Positions 18,734 to 26,999 of a stretch of 64,000 nt of DNA are shown here, one piece after another. The stretch spans positions 62,001 through 126,000 of the forward strand of contig NZ_JACHJJ010000015.1 in assembly GCF_014203605.1 (NCBI RefSeq), read 5' to 3'. The notes below the pieces were generated by a model. It was given only the letters and a program-made list of their open reading frames with translations. It was not told the DNA's origin and did not search any database. A program made the position numbers and the translations under genes. Every line of letters starts with the position of its first letter. Positions within the stretch are counted from its first letter, which is position 1. The stretch comes from Thiemannella venezuelensis. GTDB lineage: Bacteria > Actinomycetota > Actinomycetes > Streptosporangiales > Streptosporangiaceae.

Positions 18734-19819
18734 ATGCGACGTATCGGTGCGCTCCTGCTGGCGGGCGGGTTGGTCGTGACGGGCTGCTCCGGAGGGGACG
18801 GCGAGCCCGGGCGCGGGGAGACCCGGGCGGCCCCCGCGAGCTCCGGAACCCCCGCGGCCCCCGGCGGGCTCCGGGCGGCGCTGGCCGAGGTCTCCGGAGA
18901 GGGACCCGCCGCCCTCCACCTCGAGTACGGGGACCTGGCCCACTGGCGCGACATCGGCGTCGCCACCGACAAGGGGCCGGGGCGGGACAAGACCTGGCTG
19001 TCCGTCATCGGGTACGGCCTGGGCGAACTGGTCCGGGCGGGGCGGCCGCTGACGGAACGGACGGGCATCACCCCCTACGCCGCCGACCACGCCGTCTCGA
19101 TCGGCGTGCCGCCGGACACGGCGGTCCGCATCGACGGCGGCGTGGACGCCGAAGCGATCAAGGCCAAGCTGACCGCGCTGGGCGGCAGGCCCGGGAAGAT
19201 CGGCGACCACGACGGACTGTCGCTCGCCGACGACCACGCCCTCGATCCGGACGGGCCGCTGATCGACCTCGGCCTGGTGAACCAGCTCAACAAGGTCGTC
19301 GTCACCGGCTCCACGCTCGCCGTGGGATCGGCCGCCGCGCCCGTCTCCGCCGTGCTCGGCGGTGCCCGTTCCCTCGCGGACGTCTCCTCGCACGCCGCCG
19401 TCGCCGACTGCCTCGGCGACGTCGTCACCGCGGTGCTCACCGTGCCGCAGGACTCCGGGGCGGTGGCCCTCTACGGGGTCGGGCTGCGCCGCCCCGCGTC
19501 CCCGGGCGACACGCCGGTCAACGTGATCTGCGTGGCGCCCAGGAGCGGCGCGATCGCCGCGGTGGGACAGGCGCTCACCGCCAAGCTCACCACGGCGGCC
19601 CCGACCACCCAGGGCACGCGGTACGGGGAGCACGTCAAGGAGATCGAGCACGACGAGGTGGTGAGCGGGAACGTCACGGTCCTGCGCGCCACCCTCGTCC
19701 TCACCCCGGGCACCCCGGCCTCCTTCGTGCACCGGATGCTGCTCAGCCGCGACCTGGAAGCGGTCGCCGACCCCACGGCGGCGAGCAGCCGCCTGCCGCC
19801 GCCCACCCCGGCCTCCTGA
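18734..19819 (+). CDS. Lipoprotein of unknown function (paralogue of 17507 gene)
   Basis: 361 residues. MRRIGALLLAGGLVVTGC is a lipoprotein signal with lipobox VTGC, followed by a Gly/Pro/Ala-rich tether. The folded part repeats the pattern of the gene at 17507: LAHWRDIG, SIGVPPDTAVRIDGGVDAEAIKAKL, VVVTGSTLAVGSAAAPVSAVLGG, YGVGLRRPASPGDTPVNVICV, EIEHDEVVSGNVTVLRAT. Conservation of this order with low identity points to an old duplication with both copies kept. TAGGGT (18722-18727) ends 6 bases before the ATG, so it is leaderless as well. It ends with a Pro-rich tail. Role unknown; surface location is certain enough. Confidence 0.85.
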   Translation: MRRIGALLLAGGLVVTGCSGGDGEPGRGETRAAPASSGTPAAPGGLRAALAEVSGEGPAALHLEYGDLAHWRDIGVATDKGPGRDKTWLSVIGYGLGELVRAGRPLTERTGITPYAADHAVSIGVPPDTAVRIDGGVDAEAIKAKLTALGGRPGKIGDHDGLSLADDHALDPDGPLIDLGLVNQLNKVVVTGSTLAVGSAAAPVSAVLGGARSLADVSSHAAVADCLGDVVTAVLTVPQDSGAVALYGVGLRRPASPGDTPVNVICVAPRSGAIAAVGQALTAKLTTAAPTTQGTRYGEHVKEIEHDEVVSGNVTVLRATLVLTPGTPASFVHRMLLSRDLEAVADPTAASSRLPPPTPAS

Positions 19820-19950
19820 ACCCCGCCCGCGCGGCGGCGTGGGCCGGGAACCGGGGGCGGACGGGATCCGGCAGCGAGAGCTGGACGGGATCCGGGATCC
19901 GGGAGACGGGCAGGGCCCGGGAGACGGCCAGGACGGTCAGGGAGACGTCT

Positions 19951-21135
19951 TCACGACCCGGACGACTTCACCGCCCGCGCGATCCGGTCGAGGATCTCCG
20001 ACAGGACCGGGCCGGAGGTGGCGAAGTTCAGCCGGGCGAAGCCCTCGCCGCCGGGGCCGAACAGCGGGCCCGCGCTGAGCATCACCCGGGCCTCCCGCTC
20101 CAGGAACGCGGCCGGGTCCTCGGCCGGGCCCAGGGCGGTGAAGTCCAGCCAGGCCAGGTAGGTGGCGTCGGGGACGCGGTAGCCGACGCCCTCGGGGAGC
20201 CGCTCGGCGATCAGGCGGCGGTTGCGGTCGAGCACCGCCCGCGCCTCCGCCAGCCAGTCGTCGCCGTGCCGCCAGGCCGCGACCGTCGCCTCGACCCCGA
20301 AGACGTGGGCGGCGCCGTACAGGTGCGTCGGCTGGGCCTCCAGGGCCGCGCGCAGGGCGGGCGGGCCGACGTGGGCCACCGAGCAGCGGATGCCGCCCAG
20401 GTTGAAAGCCTTGGTGGCGGAGGTGAGCGTGACCGTCCGCTCCGGCAGCAGCGTGGCGAAGGGGATGTGACCGCCGGGGGCGTGGACCAGGTCGGCGTGG
20501 ATCTCGTCGGAGATCACCAGCAGGTCGTGGCGCTCGGCCAGCTCGGCCAGGGCGGTCAGTTCCTCGCGGGTGAAGGCGCGGCCGGTCGGGTTGTGCGGGT
20601 TGACCAGGAGCAGCACGCGGCAGCGGCCCGCGGCGAGCCGGGCGGCCAGGGCGGCGGTGTCGAAGCCCCAGGAGTCCCCGGCGGGCTCCATCGGGACGGT
20701 GAGCGCCGGGCGGTCCATCTCGGCGAGCGTCCCGAGGAAGGGGGGATAGGCCGGGACGTGCACGGCCACCTCGTCGCCGGGGGCGGCGGCGACGTGCAGG
20801 ACGACCTGGAGCGCCTGGTTGATGTCGCTGAAGGAGCGGACGTGGCCGGGATCGGGGCGCCAGCCGTACCGGTGGTCCATCCGAGCGGCGAACGCCTCGG
20901 CGAGGGGACCGGATCCGGGCCGGTCGAGCCAGCCCGGGTAGCCGAGGTCGCCGCGGGCCCGCCGGGCCAGGGCCTCGCTGATCGCCGGGGCCACGGGGAA
21001 GTCCATGTCGGCGATCCACGCCGGGATCACTCCCGGCCCGGGCTGGGACCACTTGATCCCGTCCCGGGAGGCCAGGGTCTCCAACGTCAGCTCGTTCAGG
21101 GCGTTCTGGGCGTTCGCGGAAGAGGAGTCGGTCAC
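19951..21135 (-). CDS. PLP-dependent C-S lyase / aminotransferase (MalY/PatB family)
   Basis: 394 residues from GTG 21135. Class I/II aminotransferase fold with the Schiff-base Lys242 in SATKAFNLGG, the aldimine-binding LLVNPHNPTGR (177-187) and ISDEIHADLV (208-217). N-terminal KWSQPGPGVIPAWIADMDFPVAPAI is typical of MalY/PatB cystathionine beta-lyases, which cleave cystathionine or cysteine conjugates to pyruvate, ammonia and a thiol. Some members act as aminotransferases. The promoter is leaderless: TAGGCT (21147-21142) ends 6 bases before the GTG and lies in the loop of the hairpin that ends the chitinase transcript. The 130-bp stretch downstream (19820-19950) holds short GC repeats only. 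Confidence 0.9.
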   Translation of the reverse strand: MTDSSSANAQNALNELTLETLASRDGIKWSQPGPGVIPAWIADMDFPVAPAISEALARRARGDLGYPGWLDRPGSGPLAEAFAARMDHRYGWRPDPGHVRSFSDINQALQVVLHVAAAPGDEVAVHVPAYPPFLGTLAEMDRPALTVPMEPAGDSWGFDTAALAARLAAGRCRVLLLVNPHNPTGRAFTREELTALAELAERHDLLVISDEIHADLVHAPGGHIPFATLLPERTVTLTSATKAFNLGGIRCSVAHVGPPALRAALEAQPTHLYGAAHVFGVEATVAAWRHGDDWLAEARAVLDRNRRLIAERLPEGVGYRVPDATYLAWLDFTALGPAEDPAAFLEREARVMLSAGPLFGPGGEGFARLNFATSGPVLSEILDRIARAVKSSGS

Positions 21136-21166
21136 CGTCCCAGCCTAATTGGGACGGTGACCGACT
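21126..21166 (-). terminator. 17-bp perfect hairpin enclosing the malY promoter and start codon
   Basis: Arms 21126-21142 and 21150-21166 are exact complements with a 7-base loop (21143-21149). It starts 22 bases past the chitinase stop, so it should end that transcript. The loop and next base contain TAGGCT read on the minus strand, and the downstream arm includes the GTG start of the lyase gene. Confidence 0.8.
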
Positions 21167-21188
21167 TACTGTGAGATATCTGGACTGA

Positions 21189-23453
<2,265 letters not shown>

Positions 23454-23486
23454 GGCTTGTACCTCTCCTACCTGCACGGGGGGATT

Positions 23487-23515
23487 AAATTAATAAGAAG
23501 CTTTCCTATTAATTT
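23487..23515 (-). promoter_or_regulatory. AT-rich inverted repeat in the chitinase 5' leader
   Basis: AAATTAATA (23487-23495) and TATTAATTT (23507-23515) are perfect arms around 11 bases. With the promoter at 23522-23550 it would fall at the very start of the mRNA. Such AT content is unusual in this sequence. Confidence 0.55.
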
Positions 23516-23521
23516 GGGGTG

Positions 23522-23550
23522 AACGTATCCCTGTGACCACAGGCGGTCAA
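23522..23550 (-). promoter_or_regulatory. Chitinase promoter with an operator palindrome in the spacer
   Basis: Read on the minus strand: TTGACC (23550-23545), 17 bp, TACGTT (23527-23522). The spacer contains CCTGTG-AC-CACAGG (23530-23543), two perfect 6-bp arms. It is not the DasR consensus that controls streptomycete chitinases. Confidence 0.65.
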
Positions 23551-23591
23551 GGTGCGAAATTTCGGGGGTAAGGCGGAGGTTTAAGGGAGTT

Positions 23592-24482
23592 TCAGGACAT
23601 GCCGGGAGGCGGCCAGCGCCAGGCGATGCCCAGCACCCCGGAGGAGACGCCGCAGGCCGACAGGTGCACGGTGTGGTGGACGTTGGGCGCCAGGGCTCCG
23701 GTGCGGCGGACCTCGCCGTCCACGCCGTGCCGGGCGTAGGCGTAGCACTCCGCCGGGAGCGCCGCCGGGTCGAACCGCACCTCGACCAGGAACTGCTCCA
23801 CCGGCTGGCGGAAGCCGTGTCCGTGGCCGGTGCAGGGGACGGGCGGACGGTCGCGGGCCTCCCACTCGAAGACCCAGGTCTCCCCGCTGCGCAGCGCCTG
23901 GTCGAACAGGAGCTCCACGAACGGTTCCGGCTCCCGCCGGACCTCGCCCAGCCGGCAGTTCGCCAGGGGGAGGATCTCGCGGGCGCCGGGGTCCGCCCCC
24001 GGGCCGTCGGGCGAGCGGGCCAGGTAGCGGTCCACCCCGTGCCGGCGGGCCCTGATCAGGGTGCGCGTCCAGACCGAGGCGCGGCATCCGGCGGCGTCGA
24101 GGACCACCTTCTGGTGCTGGCTGATGACGGTCACGTGCTGCTCGTACCGGCCGGGGAACGGGCCGGGCGGTCCGCCTGGCCGTTCGTCCGCTCCCGGGCC
24201 GGGATGCAGGAGATCCGCCAGCGCCCGCTCCGGGACGCCGAGGATGCCCTCCAGCGCCGTGATCACCGCCATCGACCGCTCGCCGCCGGGACGCCGGTTC
24301 CCCCGCTGCCAGTCGCTCAGCGTGGACAGCGCGACCGCCGGACCGTGCTGGGCGAGGCGGGCCCGGATCCGGTCGAGCGAGAGCCCGCTCTCCCGGATGC
24401 AGGCGCGGAGGGCGAGATGGAACGGGCCGGAGCGGAGCAGGGTGTCGCGGTCACCGATCGGCTCGGGGGCTCGGCGCGGCAT
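23592..24482 (-). CDS. XRE-type helix-turn-helix transcriptional regulator
   Basis: 296 residues from ATG 24482, preceded by AGGAG at 7 bases; the open frame continues upstream without support. Residues ~15-95 form an XRE-like HTH (FHLALRACIRESGLSLDRIRARL, VALSTLSDWQRGNRRPGGERS). The rest is a ~190-residue domain without a motif I know, perhaps a ligand-binding or cupin-like fold (EWEARDRPP, HGHGFRQPVEQFLVEVRFD). Similar stand-alone regulators are common in actinomycetes and their targets are mostly unknown. The chitinase is next to it on the same strand but has its own promoter. A TTTCAT-N6-ATGAAA inverted repeat upstream (24596-24613) might be its own operator. Confidence 0.75.
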   Translation of the reverse strand: MPRRAPEPIGDRDTLLRSGPFHLALRACIRESGLSLDRIRARLAQHGPAVALSTLSDWQRGNRRPGGERSMAVITALEGILGVPERALADLLHPGPGADERPGGPPGPFPGRYEQHVTVISQHQKVVLDAAGCRASVWTRTLIRARRHGVDRYLARSPDGPGADPGAREILPLANCRLGEVRREPEPFVELLFDQALRSGETWVFEWEARDRPPVPCTGHGHGFRQPVEQFLVEVRFDPAALPAECYAYARHGVDGEVRRTGALAPNVHHTVHLSACGVSSGVLGIAWRWPPPGMS

Positions 24483-24595
24483 GGGGGCGCTCCTGTCGGT
24501 CGCGTCTGTCGCGCGGCTCCCGCACCCCCGCGATCCCGCCCCCTCGTCCGGGAACGCGTGCCGGCCGCGCTCTGTGCGGGAGTGAGCGTAGGCCG

Positions 24596-24613
24596 TTTCA
24601 TGATCCAATGAAA
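24596..24613. promoter_or_regulatory. Inverted repeat upstream of the XRE regulator
   Basis: TTTCAT-gatcca-ATGAAA, perfect 6-bp arms. TACGCT on the minus strand (near 24590) would be a fitting -10, which puts the repeat over the -35. Confidence 0.45.
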
Positions 24614-24627
24614 GATCATCGTGGTTG

Positions 24628-24692
24628 CCGCATGTCCGGGATTCCGGACATGCGGAAGGGCGGGACTCCGCTCGCGCGGATCCCGCCCTTCC
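24628..24692. terminator. Two adjoining perfect hairpins
   Basis: Hairpin 1: CCGCATGTCCGG (24628-24639) with 24644-24655, loop 4. Hairpin 2: GGAAGGGCGGGA (24654-24665) with TCCCGCCCTTCC (24681-24692), loop 15. They share 2 bases and sit in the ~290-bp gap between lexA and the XRE gene. They probably act as a backup terminator for lexA. Confidence 0.7.
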
Positions 24693-24723
24693 GGCGCGCC
24701 GTTCCCGCAGCGTGCCTGCGAGT

Positions 24724-24745
24724 CGGTACGGCGTGTGCCGTACCG
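24724..24745 (-). terminator. Hairpin terminator of lexA
   Basis: CGGTACGGC and GCCGTACCG pair perfectly around GTGT, 28 bases after the lexA stop codon. Confidence 0.7.
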
Positions 24746-24773
24746 GCCGTCGGACCTGCCCGGACCGGCCGGG

Positions 24774-25484
24774 TCAGAGCCTGCGCAGGACCGCCACGAC
24801 CTTGCCGAGGACGGTGGCCTCGTCACCCGGGATGGGGTCGTAGTTGGGGTTGTGCGGGACCAGCCAGACGTGGCCGTCCTTGCGCTTGAAGGTCTTGACC
24901 GTGGCCTCCCCGTCGATCATCGCCGCGACGACGTCGCCGCTGTCGGCCACCGGCTGCTGGCGCACGACCACCCAGTCGCCGTCGGCGATCGCGGCCTCGA
25001 TCATCGAGTCGCCGGTCACCTGGAGCAGGAAGAGCGTCCCCTCGCCCACGAGCTGCTTGGGCAGGGCGAAGACGTCCTCGATGCTCTCCTCGGCGAGGAT
25101 CGGGCCGCCGGCGGCGATCCGGCCGACCAGCGGCACGTAGGCCGCGGTCGGGCGGCTGACCGGGGCCTCGTCCGTGGAGGCGTCGGGATCCACCCACAGG
25201 ACCGGCTCGCCGGGCAGGCGGACCTCGAGCGCCCGGGGGCGGTGCGGGTCGCGCCTGAGGTAGCCCTTGCGCTGCAACGCCGTCAGCTGGTGCGAAACGC
25301 TGGAGGTGCTGGTGAGCTGCACCGCCTCGCCGATCTCGCGCATCGACGGCGGATAGCCGCGCTGCTGCACCGAGTCGCGGATCACCTCAAGGATCTTGCG
25401 CTGCCTGGGAGTGAGGCCAAGGGAGTCGCGTCTGCGCACCGCCAGATCACTGACGGCCGCGCCGTTCTCTTTCTGCTCGCTCAT
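24774..25484 (-). CDS. lexA: LexA repressor
   Basis: 236 residues. Winged-helix DNA-binding domain in 25-90 ([44 protein letters not shown]), then an S24 peptidase-like domain. The self-cleavage site is Ala125-Gly126 (GRIAAGGP), with Ser160 (VTGDSM) and Lys197 (EATVKTFK) as catalytic pair. It represses SOS genes until RecA filaments trigger its cleavage. Its own start is 73-88 bp from a good SOS box (25557-25572), so it is autoregulated. The divergent gene is a LysM protein, the same order as lexA and the ChiZ/DivS division inhibitors in mycobacteria and corynebacteria. Confidence 0.98.
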   Translation of the reverse strand: MSEQKENGAAVSDLAVRRRDSLGLTPRQRKILEVIRDSVQQRGYPPSMREIGEAVQLTSTSSVSHQLTALQRKGYLRRDPHRPRALEVRLPGEPVLWVDPDASTDEAPVSRPTAAYVPLVGRIAAGGPILAEESIEDVFALPKQLVGEGTLFLLQVTGDSMIEAAIADGDWVVVRQQPVADSGDVVAAMIDGEATVKTFKRKDGHVWLVPHNPNYDPIPGDEATVLGKVVAVLRRL

Positions 25485-25556
25485 GCGATCTCCTTGCCTC
25501 CCGGTCCGTATTCCTCGTGTCGCACACAGCGACCGTACCCTCGTCGAAGATCATCT

Positions 25557-25572
25557 TCAAACAATTGTTCGA
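25557..25572. promoter_or_regulatory. SOS box (LexA operator)
   Basis: TCAAACAATTGTTCGA differs from the actinobacterial palindrome TCGAAC-N4-GTTCGA at a single base. It lies in the lexA/LysM divergent region. Confidence 0.85.
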
Positions 25573-25625
25573 GTCGTCCTCGAAATCGATGGCGGCGTGG
25601 TGTACAACATCGTACGGGAGTTCGA

Positions 25626-25641
25626 TCGACATCGTGTTCGA
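25626..25641. promoter_or_regulatory. Second, weaker SOS-box-like site
   Basis: TCGACATCGTGTTCGA keeps the whole right half GTTCGA and four bases of the left half. It is 69 bp from the first box and ~53 bp before the LysM gene. Confidence 0.5.
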
Positions 25642-25693
25642 TTCGCCGATCTTTCTTCGACCTGTGTTCGGCCAGGTGGGAGGGATGGGGGTC

Positions 25694-26104
25694 ATGATGA
25701 AGGCGACCGCTCGGACGCGACGGCCCGGCGGGCCCGCCGGGCCCGGCAGGGCTCCGGCCCGGCGGCCCGGACCTGCGGGAGGCGTCCGATATCCTGGCAC
25801 GCCGCTCCGGCTCACCCGCCGGGGGCGGATCGTGGTGCTGGTCCTGCTCGTCCTGGCCACCCTCGGGCTGCTGTGGATCGCCTCGCGCGTCGACGCGGCC
25901 TCGGCGGCCGGGCAGGAGGGCCGGGAGGGCCCGCCCGGGGTGGTGGTGCACCCGGGCGACACCCTCCGGGGGATCGCCGGGGCTGCGGCTCCGGAGGGCG
26001 ACCCCGCCGCGGCCGTCGACCGGATCATGATCGTCAACGGCCTGTCCGCCTCCGTGATCAGGTCCGGCGACCGGCTCTACCCGCCGGACGGCCCGGCCGG
26101 CTGA
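25694..26104 (+). CDS. LysM-domain membrane protein, ChiZ/DivS-like
   Basis: 136 residues from ATG 25694, with GGGAGGG about 9 bases upstream; a longer frame from 25517 would run over the SOS box. A basic Pro/Arg-rich N-terminus, one membrane segment (RIVVLVLLVLATLGLLWIAS) and a C-terminal LysM domain (VVVHPGDTLRGIAGA...DRIMIVNGL...SGDRLYPPD) that should bind peptidoglycan outside. A gene of this build, divergent from lexA and next to nrdR, is the DNA-damage-induced cell-division inhibitor in mycobacteria (Rv2719c) and corynebacteria. The two SOS boxes in front support the same use here; the division role is inferred. Confidence 0.82.
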   Translation: MMKATARTRRPGGPAGPGRAPARRPGPAGGVRYPGTPLRLTRRGRIVVLVLLVLATLGLLWIASRVDAASAAGQEGREGPPGVVVHPGDTLRGIAGAAAPEGDPAAAVDRIMIVNGLSASVIRSGDRLYPPDGPAG

Positions 26105-26288
26105 GGGCCGCCGCCCGAGGGGGCGGGCGGGAGCGGGCGCCGGGGTGCCCGGGGGAGCGCGAGGGCGTCCGGGGGCGCGCCGGAGGGGCGACACGCCCGG
26201 CCGCGGCGCGTTCGGAGCGCTGATCAGCGACTTCGGCCGCGGGCCCTCGTCTAACTTGCGTTCATGGTCGCGCACTTCTACGGTTGGA

Positions 26289-26304
26289 CCACAACATCTA
26301 GTGG
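26289..26304. promoter_or_regulatory. NrdR box 1
   Basis: CCACAACATCTAGTGG matches the NrdR consensus ACACWATATATWGTGT at 12 of 16 positions, including the CAC and GTG ends. Confidence 0.75.
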
Positions 26305-26319
26305 CTTTACCGGTGCACT

Positions 26320-26335
26320 CCACCACAGATTGTGT
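26320..26335. promoter_or_regulatory. NrdR box 2
   Basis: CCACCACAGATTGTGT, 12 of 16 matches. Its start is 31 bp from that of box 1, three helical turns, the usual spacing of paired NrdR boxes. Confidence 0.72.
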
Positions 26336-26445
26336 TTCCGTTACTGCACCTCGATTCAGAAGAGGTGTGCGCGAGCGTCCCCGCGTGGGCACTCTGGGAC
26401 ACATGGGGCAGGTGAGCCGCCCGGCGGATCAGGGAGGCGACGCGC

Positions 26446-26907
26446 GTGCACTGCCCGTTCTGTCGCCACCCCGACACGCGGGTCATCGACAGCCGCTCCA
26501 CCGAGGACGGCGGAGCCATCCGCCGCAGGCGCACGTGCCCCGAGTGCGGGCGCCGGTTCACCACCCAGGAGACCGTGCTGCTCATGGTGAGCAAGCGCAG
26601 CGGGGTGACCGAGCCGTTCTCCCGGGACAAGGTGATCGCCGGTGTCCGGCGGGCCTGCCAGGGGCGGCCGGTCAGCGAGGACTCGCTGGCCCAGCTCGGT
26701 CAGCGGGTCGAGGAGGGCATCCGGGGGACCGGGGCCGCGGAGATCCCCGCCCACGAGGTGGGCCTGGCCATCCTGGGGCCGCTCCGCGAGCTGGACGAGG
26801 TGGCCTATCTCCGCTTCGCCTCGGTCTACCGGGGGTTCGAGACGCTGGCCGACTTCGAGGCCGAGATCGAGCAGTTGCGGGCGGATCGCTCCGCCAAGCA
26901 CGACTGA
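26446..26907 (+). CDS. nrdR: Transcriptional repressor NrdR
   Basis: 153 residues from GTG with GGGAGG upstream. The N-terminal zinc ribbon has Cys3, Cys6, Cys31 and Cys34 ([14 protein letters not shown]), followed by an ATP-cone (about 47-137: [24 protein letters not shown]). NrdR senses ATP/dATP and, when dATP is high, binds paired NrdR boxes to shut off ribonucleotide reductase genes. Two such boxes lie in its own upstream region and the regulated class II reductase follows 92 bp downstream, so the pair is an autoregulated operon, as nrdRJ is in Streptomyces. Confidence 0.97.
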   Translation: MHCPFCRHPDTRVIDSRSTEDGGAIRRRRTCPECGRRFTTQETVLLMVSKRSGVTEPFSRDKVIAGVRRACQGRPVSEDSLAQLGQRVEEGIRGTGAAEIPAHEVGLAILGPLRELDEVAYLRFASVYRGFETLADFEAEIEQLRADRSAKHD

Positions 26908-26999
26908 AGAAGTCAATCCCCGGGCGCCGGGGGACGAACAGCGGCGCGTTGATGTGGTCCGGATCGGGGGCTCGTGCGGAGTCCCGGAAGGGGGAAGTC

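Larger units (their letters stand above)
26105..26445 (+). promoter_or_regulatory. Upstream region of nrdR-nrdJ (gap of 341 bp)
   Basis: The first ~140 bases are GC-rich filler with no gene. The second half is less GC-rich and holds two NrdR boxes (26289-26304, 26320-26335) and a possible promoter (TTGGAC near 26284; TAACTT near 26252). I found no cobalamin riboswitch signature. Confidence 0.6.

Noticed and set aside
23522-23550. DasR-type operator for the chitinase
   Set aside because: The palindrome CCTGTGACCACAGG does not fit the DasR consensus ACTGGTCTAGACCAGT.
26264-26590. 108-residue frame from ATG 26264, with TAACTT 6 bases upstream
   Set aside because: It crosses the NrdR boxes and overlaps nrdR in another frame; the product is Arg/Ser-rich without motifs. 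The promoter element may still be real for nrdR.
26105-26999. Cobalamin riboswitch before the B12-dependent reductase
   Set aside because: No B12-box-like sequence and no suitable leader; NrdR boxes explain the control.
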